In this document: in pieces, positions 46,501 to 57,200 of the stretch
How positions within the stretch are numbered: the first letter of the stretch is position 1
How the letters are laid out: the number at the start of each line of letters is the position of its first letter
Assembly (NCBI GenBank): GCA_013399115.1
Contig: VXAA01003307.1
Coordinates: 187,091-251,090, forward strand
Reading direction: 5' to 3'
Length of the DNA: 64,000 nucleotides
Origin: Anseranas semipalmata
Taxonomy: Eukaryota; Chordata; Aves; Anseriformes; Anseranatidae
The notes under the pieces: model-generated
The model's database searches: none
What the model was told of the DNA's origin: nothing
The model's input: only the letters and a program-made list of their open reading frames with translations
Program-made: the position numbers and the translations under genes

Positions 46501-46586
46501 CCCCCCCCCCCCTCCTTTTTTTTTTTTATTCATACAGGTCTTTTGGCACTCANNNNNNNNNNNNNNNNNNCCCCCTTTTTTTTTTT
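46501..46586. other. Assembly gap flanked by C and T homopolymers
   Basis: Twelve C at 46501-46512 are followed by a T-rich run, then about 25 unique bases, 18 undetermined bases (46553-46570), and again five C and a T run. The similar C/T pattern on both sides suggests the two contig ends overlap the same homopolymer region, so the true sequence here may be shorter or longer than drawn. Confidence 0.9.
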
Positions 46587-47568
46587 TGAAGCATGAACCA
46601 GTTTTGGACATTCAACAAGAACATGACAAAATCTGTAAATGGATTAAAGCATCCCAGTCCGCAAACATCTGGTCATCCATTTAAAAATGAACTTCTCCCT
46701 TAAAAGGACGGGGGGAGTGTTGCAGGTTCTCTTCAAAGCCATGTATGTACTGATTTCCACAGCATTTGTGACAATCCCAAGGTGCCAGTTTTCTTATAAA
46801 GCACTCGAGAACAGCGCTACAGCACATCACAATTCACGTCTTAAGAGATTTCACGTTCTCTTCCCAGGGTTATGACTAACCAAATTGTGCAAATGGTCAC
46901 AGATGTCCTGCAGGCTCTCTCAGAGGGATTTAAGCGGTATCCTTCATTACTCGCCCTATTTAGATACCATGTTAAATCACAACTAGCTTTGGAAGCAATA
47001 TACCAAATGCTGGAGATGACAGATGGGCGCGCTGGAGTGGTGAACAGTAGCTATTTCAAAGGAACAAACAGCAAAATGGAAACACAGAAAAGAACATCTT
47101 TCCTTTCAAACATGTTTCCAACAATGAATATTTTCTGTCAGAAAAAATCATTTTTTCTATCAGAAAAAAAAACTCGTGTGATTAATTCTAAGCTACCAAG
47201 GTTCTTTGTATTATTTTAAGAGATGTTAAATATTTTAACAGTGACTCCACTGTTCAGAACAAATGCCTCACGCATTGCAGCACAGAAGCTCTGGCCCCAC
47301 AAAGTCAGTTCACATGGACATTGTATTTCATTTTTAACACCACAGATTAACCCACTCCTTTGGGACAGTGTTTGTCCTCCTCCAAAAAATATTTTCCTCC
47401 ACGCAAACAGCTCCAATTATGCTCTACGACACTGTATTAGCCTGCCTCCAACAGAAGCGCTAATTTGGCTTGCTCCCCTCAGTGATCCCCCCCAGCCTTC
47501 CCCTGTATTTCTGCTCCTACTACAGAAGTGTGTTAACACTTACTCGATTTTGACATTTATTATTTGGA

Positions 47569-47584
47569 GGGGGGGCAGGGGGGG
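47569..47584 (+). repeat. G-quadruplex motif
   Basis: Two runs of seven G separated by CA. This can be read as four GGG tracts with loops of 1, 2 and 1 bases, the most favourable kind of intramolecular G-quadruplex. It lies on the plus strand, the template strand for RERE. Confidence 0.8.
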
Positions 47585-47959
47585 TGTCAGGACCAGTCAT
47601 ACCAGATCCCCTGAGTAAAAGGGGCGAGGGGACACAAAAGAGACAATTTGGAAATCAGGAGCTACAAAAAACACAGCAAGGATCACTTTTATTCCCACTT
47701 TGCTATATAGCACGTGTAATTTCATGCTCTCAGGATATCTTCTTCTAGGCTGTTTTCTAATTAAATAATAAGAAATCTGAACAGCTGTTTAAGCCAAGAA
47801 AATCCAGCTTGGAAATACAGAGGTCATTACTACAAATGAATGTTATTTTTGCAGCTTGATTATTTAATTTAGATGCATGCATATTAACAGCTATCTGAAT
47901 TACTTCTTGCAAACAGTAGTATCGTCAAAAAGTGAGGGCTATCAATATGCAGCAGGAAA

Positions 47960-48480
47960 TAAAAACGTTGAATAAGAGCACTGAGCATGGCAATGTGCTC
48001 TTTAATCCCCTCAAACACAAGGACCCAAGGAGGCAGCCCCGGTCGGTTCCTGCCCTCTTAACCCGAACCAACACAAAGCCTGCAACCTTTAAACCCGTTA
48101 CTGTTATCTAATGACTATTCCATCTACAAGAGCTTTTCTAATAGCAACATGCCTTGATGGCTTATCTCGGCGCACAAGGCAGGCCACAAAGCACCGCCGG
48201 CTTGATTGAGCGCAGTAATGGAAGGCAGGAAATGAGAAGGCTTGGTTAAGCCGCGGATAATCGATCAGTGTATTCAGTGAAGTGTGAGCTGAGCTGGGAA
48301 TAAGCTGCCTGGGGTATCAAATATTGCTGTTTCCAGGGTAAAGTCCCATTTCTGTGATCTATGTAGGAGAAAGAATAATTTATTGACAAAACAATATAGG
48401 ATTTTTTTCCACAATGTCTTGCTCTTGACATTTTGCGATTGTTTAGAGCAGGTATTTCTCCTGTGCCCCTTTTATTCACA
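47960..48480. promoter_or_regulatory. Candidate conserved non-coding element
   Basis: Contains ctctttaatcccctc, gttatctaatgac, cttttctaatagc, gcagtaatgg, ggataatcgatcag and closely spaced SOX-like words (attgacaaaacaatat, then ccacaatg), with moderate GC and no repeats. It reads as a candidate regulatory block; function is inferred from motif density only. Confidence 0.3.
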
Positions 48481-51400
48481 AGTTGAACAGATGAAACGGC
48501 TTTTGGGATTCACGAAGCCACCTCGGTGTGCTGGAAATTAATTCAGTCTCGGGTACCAATAACTCCGCGACGTAAAACAGGTTCCGCCTCCAGCCAGCGC
48601 ACCCCTGCGCCTCTGCCGAGGGCTGCGCAGGAAGGGCAGCCCCGGGCTCCGAGCCCCGCTGCTTTACCAGAGGGCTAGCTGTCCTTCCAAGTACGGAGCA
48701 GAACTGTTTGCAAACAGGGTGAGTGGTACGGATGGGTTATCAGCAGACAGCTGCTTCCTGCAGGAGAGGGGAAAAGCGAGAAGTCCCACAAACACACCTG
48801 TAGGTCAGCCTCCACGTACCTACCTGCGCACCAGCCATCTGCTTGCCTACACCTTTAAGCAGTCGCAGAACACAGACCTTTCTTCCTAAAGCCAACATTA
48901 GCCTTAAAACAAAACTCATTACAGTCCGCGAGGCTGTGGTTTGTGCACTGTGGGGAGGTGGACGCATCGCCAGAAACTCCGAATCCAGCAACCGAGGCTG
49001 AAGCCTTTTTAAAAACACCAGGTGATGTGCTACTTATCTGCATGGTAATTCACACGAGCTGCCATATGTTGTCTCCTAGCGTGGGCGGTTTGGCATTATA
49101 GTTGCTAGACTGTCTTAAAAAACCCACAGACTTCAGATCAGAAGAGCCACACTATCAAAACTTGCCATAATACCATTTTATGAACACGACAGGCTGTGGT
49201 GCAATGGTCGTTACAGTCACAAGGCAGGAACACTTGGGCAGATAGACAGAATAAGATGAGAAAGACCCACCAGAAATGGTCTGACAAATACACTAGAAGT
49301 TGGTATTGGCCTCATTGAATTAAGCAGGGAAGTCTGCCTCATAGGATATAGGTCAGCACGGGATTTCATCGTGCTTCAACTAGATGTGCTTTTAAGACAA
49401 AAGCTCAAATTGAGCTATCTGAATGCATTTTCTTTCTCTCTTCCCTCTCCTGCCTGCTCCATGCAGCCCTGCCTGCCTCCCCTCCACCCAAAACTTTTAC
49501 AAAAATCAATACAGAATAAAAGTCACCAACCAACTCTTGATTTTATTTAGTGCCATTCATAAATCTTCCCTTCCCCGACAATTTCTGCTTTCCAGATGTC
49601 CAAAACACCCTGAAATAATTAAGCCAAAATCAACCCCAGTCACCCAAGAACCAACACACTGTTAATTCAAACCAAAATGTGACCCAGCATCATTCAAAAT
49701 GCGGGCCCGGCTCCAGCAGATGACTCCCCCAGCGAAGGCAGCGTGCCGGATTAGCTCGCCCCTTGCAGACACCAACTGCTCGCCCACCCCGAGGTCGCAG
49801 CCCCGCTCAGGCCCTTTGGCGCGAGGCACTGCACATCAGCACGGCCCTAGGCAGCCAAACAGCAATCCAGAGAAACAGAATCAAGAAGGAAGAGAGCTCT
49901 GCACTCCTAAAATTGCACTTCAGAGAGAAGATAATGCTCCCAACACTGCAGCCCCAAGAGCTGGAAGCACACCTGGAGAACACAACCTTCCAGTACCTCC
50001 ATTCCCTTCTGCTAATCATTTTCTCACTGTTTTGAAAACCATGTCCTCTAATCATCTGCTTCCAAGCCAACTGCTAGGGGGGCATGTCAGCAATTCCCCC
50101 CGACACAGAGAGCTGACACTGACCGTGCCGAATGCCAGCCACAGGATGTCAACCTGCGGGTCAGGCGCCAGATGAAAGGGAAACACAAGGCACAGAGGGA
50201 AACACCGCGAGGCATACAGCCGCTCCTCGCCAGGACCTAAGCCCGAACAGAACAGCTTTAACAAGACACTTGCCGTGAGCCAAGGAAAAGTCACGCCCGT
50301 CGGCTTGTGTCTTGAAAAAAGTTCTGAAAAGCAGCTGTGACATAGCTAACTGAAATGGTGCTTTAAGCTTTACTATTTAAAGTGCTTTTAAAGAACAGGT
50401 AACTATCTAAAATCCTATCCTTTGACAATGTTTCTTAAAGGCGTGTAACATCAGGCGCCCTGCTGTCTGAGGCTGAAGAACAGAGGAATACACCAGCCCC
50501 CTGTGTAAGTTACTGGTCCACGGTAGCCAGTTACTTGCAGAACTCCACGCGTTTCCATGTACAAAGCAGCAGGTGCAGCTACATCCCAACAAGCGCAAAC
50601 CAGAACCGACCAGGGTGGGACTGGAGGGTACCCGAAACTCGCATCTCCCTCGGCCCCAGCCCGCCGCCTGCACCCAGGCTCCCTGCTCTCCCCTTCCCTT
50701 GCGATTCCACTCATTCACGCCCCAGAACGCGCCATCGGCCAGCAACCAACGCCATCTCCTGCGAGATCGTACAAGCGGTCAGTTGGGACCAAACTCTGTG
50801 CAGTCTTTGCCCAAGTTATTTGTGGTTTCCACCCAAATTCCTAAGGCAATTTCTCCCTTACCAACAGTACCCAAAATAAATCCCACATTCCCAACTTTTA
50901 GCTGGTGGCAGAAACAGAGGACCAGAAACAGCACACCTACACCCACACTACAGCAAGTTCCAGAGATTAAATATATATTCAGTCACCAGCTTTCCACGGT
51001 TGAACAATCCAGAAATCCGAACTGAACACAGCCTCAGCCGGGTTTTCAAGGAGAAGAAAAGGACATTACTCTTTTCAGGTAATGACCGCAAGAGATTTCT
51101 GCATTTAAAACAAACTGTACTATTTCTTCCATAAACTTCTTAGCTTTACTAGAAACAAAGCTGCGTCCTGTGGCAAGACCTAGCAAGTTCCCTGTTTCCA
51201 TGTAAATGCAGTGCAGTTCAGTACACCACCGCCCTCACAGCTCCAGTGCAATTCTAACTGACAAAAGATAATTTCTTCTCATGGAAGAAAAAAAAGCAGT
51301 TATGCTTAAAAACCGACTTGCTTAAAATAAAACTATCATAAGATCTTTCATGAAGGTTCCGGGTCATTGCTCACTATCTCATTTAAGCCCTTTGTGGTAT

Positions 51401-51879
51401 CTTTCTGCTCCGTTTCCCTTTTATGTTCTCTGAATCCCATCTGTGGTTCATGGTGTCAGTGAGCAGAGCAAAGCACGCGTGACCGCGCTGTTTCAGCGTA
51501 CAGCCGCCCACCACCGAGCCTGCTTAAGCACAGCTGCCAGGGCTGCAAGACGCCGTGCCCAGCCAGTTCTTGCCCCCTTCCAAAAGCCTCTTTGGTTCAA
51601 AAAAGCTTCCCCACAACCCCACCCCAACTGCTCCCTTCTGGGGACGATAAGCAGCTGCCTGCACCAGCGAGTCCCGGTCAGCCAAGTGCGCGGACACGTG
51701 GCGAAAGCGGTGCCCGTGAACTCACGCTGCTCCCGGAGGGCACCAGGTGCCCGGGGCCACCGGGCGAGCCAGCGCCTTGCTGCACCCACGGGCACGCGCC
51801 GCTCGGCTCCCCGTGCGCAGATGCCGCCTCTCGGCTATTGTTTCTGGGGGTAAAGCTCCATACAAAAAACACCAACAGG

Positions 51880-52460
51880 GGTGAGAAGTCATTAATAGGC
51901 TGTAATTAAAATTGCCACGAAAGAAAGCAATAAGCACTGGGTTTGATCACAGCATCTCCATTCGCGCTTGCCGCTTCCACAAACTCCACTTTGATTACAG
52001 ATTATGGCTTCCTCGCAGAAGCAAATTTGGCAGCGAGCTGCAGGCACAGGATTGATAGCGACCCTCCTTAACACACTGCCTTATTAGCATGTCTATTGCC
52101 GCGCTGCACAGACACCCCTTGTACATCAAATACACTCCGTGTCAAGCGTAATAAGCAAACAGTTACCTAACAACTAATGGTATTACAAATGCATCCAACT
52201 AATCATTGAATATATGCTCTGGTAATTAAATTCCATTAAGGTTTTTTTAAGCGTTATCCTAAAGAAAAGCAATACTGAAATGAAAACACCATTCAGACCG
52301 TGCCTGACATTTGCCATTAAATGTCATTGATAGTGTACAGCTCAAATCTAATTGCTGAGCACCACCAGCCGCAGCATCCATCACTTGCATTAAAACAAGC
52401 AGCACACAGCAGTGGGACTGTTTGATGTCATCATATACAGGTTAAACAGATTTCTCACCT
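51880..52460. promoter_or_regulatory. Candidate conserved non-coding element
   Basis: Dense in developmental transcription-factor words: attaatagg, aactaatggtattac, caactaatcattgaa, ggtaattaaattccattaagg split over adjacent windows, and ccattaaatgtcattgatag. The block lacks simple repeats, long open frames or recognisable transposon sequence, and its mixed base composition is unlike neighbouring intron. This texture is typical of deeply conserved intronic enhancers of developmental genes. Conservation itself cannot be seen from one sequence. Confidence 0.35.
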
Positions 52461-52845
52461 TTTAAATATCAAGGGGCCACGCTTTCTTTAACATCTCACT
52501 ATGGGGTTTGCCTTTTAACAAAGCGATACCCAGGGCTGAGAGGATAAAACAATCAGAGGACAGTTTACTCTGCAAACCCAGCGCAGGCTTTGTACAGTCA
52601 CAGGGCTGTTAAAATATCACCTCGGCGTCTGGGGAATGTCATGGCAGAGGGAAAATTAAAGCACCTCTGCAAACCGGCCCACTTTGGTAGCAGGCTGGGT
52701 TTTAAAATTATACAGAACACAGCAACAAAAGACTGATCAGCAAACTACCCTGACTTGACTGTTTCACCACACAATCAAATGCTGTTACTATGAGAAAGCA
52801 AAGTGTATTTGGAGAATAAATACCTGGAAAGTAAATGTTTCCTTC

Positions 52846-52924
52846 TGCAGCTTCTCAGAGGATGTAAACATTTGCCTACGAAACGGCCAGTCACTTGAAT
52901 GTTTACATCCTCAAGGAAACTGCA
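52846..52924. other. 79-base imperfect hairpin with forkhead / miR-30 seed word
   Basis: Perfect 15-base arms, gaggatgtaaacatt (52858-52872) and aatgtttacatcctc (52898-52912), enclose a 25-base loop. After a two-base mismatch the stem resumes (52852-52855 with 52915-52918, including one G-U pair), then one mismatch, then five more pairs (52846-52850 with 52920-52924). In total about 24 of 27 stem positions pair. The arms contain GTAAACA and TGTTTAC, which are forkhead sites and also the miR-30 seed word (TGTAAACAT). On either strand the 5' arm carries TGTAAACATT. Whether it is transcribed and processed cannot be known from sequence. Confidence 0.6.
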
Positions 52925-54202
52925 CCTAACACATGCCGGGAGCTTTTTCTCTAACATCTTAAACCAGAGAAATTCCACTTTCCACACATCTCATATATTA
53001 GCGTGTTCAGAGACTGGCTGATAAACAAGGCCATGCCATAGCCTTAATAAAATCACAATGTCAGGAATTATTGCGAAACAAACCAGAGCAGCTATTCGAG
53101 AGAACAGAACAGCAGCCTTAAAGAATGTTCAAGTCGTAGAGACCTGACTGTATCTTACTACGCAGGGGATTTATAATTCAGACAGCTGCTGTCTGCCACC
53201 ATATCACTACCCAGCATTAGGAACACAGGACTTTATTTTTTTTCCTTTGTATTTATATGTAAATCAGTACTAAATAAATATACCCCAAACCAGGTCCACA
53301 GGCTGCAATCTAATCTAAACCAGTAGATTGGAAAGATGTCCTCCATTCATCTGGAAATAGCTTGATATTGAAAATGCTAAAACCACAAATAACTACACTG
53401 GAGAACAAAATGGATGTATTTACCTGCTATAAAAGGAAAAGGCTCAAAGGAGAATTTAGGAGAGGGATACAAAGGAGAAAAGCTTTTCTCAGGTGCTGAA
53501 AGTCATGCGTCACCAGACAGACAACCGAGACGAACCACTAGAAAGGAGTTATCTGAAACAAAGACATACACTTCTTTTTAAACATACAGTACCGTGCCAG
53601 GGACACCAGCTGCACCCTCATTTGAGTTAAGATTGAAGCGAATGCAGACAGCCACGCTACCATACAATCCTAAGGCTAATCATTTGTCTTGGGCAGCAGC
53701 ATCTTCACAGCACCACAACTTTACTAAATGAAGCTGCTAATAGCTTCCTTTTTAAATCAGTCAAGGTGTTATTTCAGGAGTAAAATGCTTTGAGAGCAAT
53801 TAGTTCCATAAACTATTTAGTCCTCCTATAGAATTCAAATGAATTTACTTTATTACTAGAAGCACTGGATGGAACCCATCTTTGCCAAATTCAAATGCTC
53901 TTGGCTCAGAAATCAGCATGTATTGTTACTGAAAGTTTACACCTTCCCCATTCTTCTGGACACAAGGATTTATATGAAGCATGTCATCCTAGCCAATTTC
54001 TTTTCAAAAAAGACATTGAAAACAACAGGACACCCGATAAGGAATTCTGTATGCAACCATTACCAATAATTGCAGAATCTGGCAAAGTACCTTACAAAAA
54101 GAAAAAAAGTCACATAAAAACAAGACAAAACACCCTAACCAAATGTTACTAAAACTTAAGGAAATTTGTGTAAAGCCTTATTTGACTGTTTTAGAGATAA
54201 CA

Positions 54203-54238
54203 AAAGTAATCTAAATAACGAGCTATTTAGATTACTTT
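54203..54238. repeat. Perfect 15-bp inverted repeat, 6-base spacer
   Basis: aaagtaatctaaata (54203-54217) and tatttagattacttt (54224-54238) are exact reverse complements around acgagc. Outside the core, gataa on the left and ttatc on the right allow further pairing with small bulges. It could be a cruciform-prone palindrome, a relic of a small palindromic transposon, or a paired homeodomain/MEF2-like site. Confidence 0.8.
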
Positions 54239-57200
54239 CCTTTTATCAAACAATTTTCTCAGCATGACTTACAAAATTGTTTTGAAAAATGACCATCAGC
54301 TTAGTTCTTCAAATCGCTTAGGAGATTATGTAGCAAAACTAGATGCTCTCCCGCTCTTTGATGCGCACATTAGAGGGCAAAGCCTACTTAAAATCAATAT
54401 TGAAGCACCTGTTCAAGAACCTTGTGCAATTGCCTTCAATTTTGGCCATCACACCTCCCTGCCTTCTGCCTGTTTGAGCACACAAGCTGGCACAAGCTGA
54501 CACAGGGCACGTGCCATGTGCTCTGGTGCCCAGAGACCCATGAGAACGCTGCTGGAAATACGGGGAGGGAAGAGTCCCGGCTCACCAGGAGCCTGACCCA
54601 GAAGGCGTGCAGCCACCTGAGCGCTTCTTACCTTAGCGAAGTGAAATAAAATATTCATGCACTGGCACCAGCTACACTGTGACAAGCCATTTTCCAACAC
54701 TTACATTACTGTGAACTATAGCACTTGTCCTACAAGTGATTTCCAATGAGCACAGTAATAAATGAATCTTTAATACGATGCTATATTAGCTGAAATTTAA
54801 ATATTTACCATGCAGTTAGCATATTTCAAATGCAGGCACGCTCCAGATACCCCCCCAGATGCTTATTTTCCTGGTCCACTGTCTTCGCTGACAAACAGTG
54901 CCCTCGGCTGCATCTCCTCGCCGCATCCAGCGTCCAAAGGTGCGCGTCTGGCACCGCGGCCACAGGGTGCCCCGGTCGGGCACAGACCGCGCCGCACGCA
55001 GACCACGGAGCGTCGTGACAGCTGCGGTTGCCAGCTGAAAGATTTATGCTGATATTTCAGCACAGCTCATGGAATTTTGCACTTCAGAGTGTGAAGGTTT
55101 TCGCTTCGAGGCCCAAACTGCTTCAAAACTCACACAGCTTATATTGGAAGGATGTTCTGTGGGCTCAGAGAAGCAGACAGAAACCACGTCTGATATCAGT
55201 ATACAATTTTCAAAGATTTCCTTGCAATTTGCCTGAACTAATGCAGGGAAGCACTCGATCAGTCTACACCGGCCATAATAATATTCTTTGATCATGAGCA
55301 CAGCACAGGGAGCAAGAACTCCTACGTTTATGAGCAATTTTGTAATACAAATATGCAAAATGCTACAATGCATCAGGACCAGAAATCCAATGCCTTGAAA
55401 TAACAGCTTCCTTTTTTGAAAACATATTTCTCAATGCTTTCAGCAACAGACGTTCTGAAAAGCATCCAAGGGAATGCCTTTCTGCAGGTTTCTTGGTATG
55501 CATTGCACACACGGCACGATATTATATATTATGCACCTTCTTTCTGTCTCACTAGGTCCTAAGGTTCAGACATATCAAAGCACCTAAAGGACCTAATTGC
55601 CTCTTTTTTTTCTTTTTCTCTCTTTTTTTTTTTTTTTAAACATGAAGAATATGAAAGCAGATACTGAAGCTGGTCCTTGTTAGCAGACCCATTTTCATCT
55701 CTTTAAACTCAAAGAGAGTAATTCCCTTGAAAATTGTCACAGCATTTTGGCAATCCATAAAGAGGAAGTTCAACAGCCTTAGGTCACTAATCATAACTAC
55801 AGCAGATACAGAGCATAAATTATGTCTTAATATTTCACAGTAGTGAATCATGTATATTCTTTTATCTTAATTACTTGATTCTTTCTATAAATCAAATATT
55901 CCAGACATGTTTGCAGCCAGTAGGGTGTAAACAGCTGCAATTCCTTTCTCTAACGCATTAATGTTCCACATCCTTTCCTTTCTGCAAGGTTTTGTGTAAG
56001 CTTCATCTTAACCATTCCCTCCCATTTTCTTACATATATGACAAACATACAAATACCACGTTTACTGCTGTGCCTGTTGCACAGTAAAAAAACTGATAAA
56101 AGTGTCAAGTGGCCTTACTCTAATCAAGAATCTTTCCCATACATGAAAGCACTATTGTACAGAAGTTGCATATGTTTTATGCAACAGAAAGAGCTACTCT
56201 AGCATTTCACGAAGATGCGTATTACACTAACTCATACACACGGGATACACACTTGCTAGGATGTTCGTTCACTGTAAAGCATCCGTCAGCCTTCCCAACA
56301 AAATTAGGATACGGAGCACAAAAGGGCAAGTGCAAGCTCTTTGGCGTTAAGCTACTTGAAAAAAGTCCATCTGAATCACATCCACTGGAATTCTCCAACT
56401 GCAAACCACTGCAGAAGGGATGAATCATTTTCCCCTCACAGTCATCAGTATGAGGCATGGCCAGCAACAGCACCTTTAAAATTCAGTGTTGTAAGGAACT
56501 AAATTCATTATTTGACCTGCCCAAACCCTCACACTGGCTGTGACTAGTAATGAATCCATTTCATGGAAGTCTCAACTCTGAAAGAGAACAGCACTGCACA
56601 AATAGCTACAACGTTTGGAAGAACAAGACCCAAAGGTTCACCAGCCCTTGTCATACGTCTGATATAAAAGGAAAGGGATTTGTAAATAGAACAACCTTCC
56701 TTACAGCTAGTCAAATCTTATTTACCGTGCCCTGGACCGGAGCCTGCTGCGTTGGTCGTGTTGGCTGATTTCAGCCCATGTCCCAGTGAGGATCCCATGT
56801 CCAAATCTTAGGACACGCATTTTCTCTAGGCAGGGTTTCACCCTGAAGCTACAACTGTCACCTTGTCATTAGAGCTCCAAGAACTTCCAGGGAGCTCCAG
56901 GCCGTCAGGCTGAACTTAGGGTGCTTCTTTCACCTCTCTCCACCCTTCAGACATTTCTAACACGTTTGCTGACCTAAGGAAGAAAAAATTAACCGGAGCC
57001 ATGGAGGTTTATGCATTCAGACAACTGCAAAACAGGTTAAGAAAATCATAGACCACATACTGATAACCAGAAGAGAGAAACTGCCAACATGTCCCAGCTT
57101 TGTGTGTAAACAGCAAATGAGTGAAAAGATGGGTTTGACAACACAATGCATTTGGAAAGAGAAGATGAATCCTTCCAATTTTGTCACCTGTAATTAGGCT

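Noticed and set aside
49699..50175. 158-codon plus-strand open frame
   Set aside because: Lies in GC-rich intron with few stop codons by composition, low-complexity Pro/Ser/Arg-rich peptide, no recognisable domain or splice context.
50573..51025. 150-codon plus-strand open frame and overlapping frames
   Set aside because: Three overlapping frames of similar length over the same GC-rich bases point to composition, not coding.
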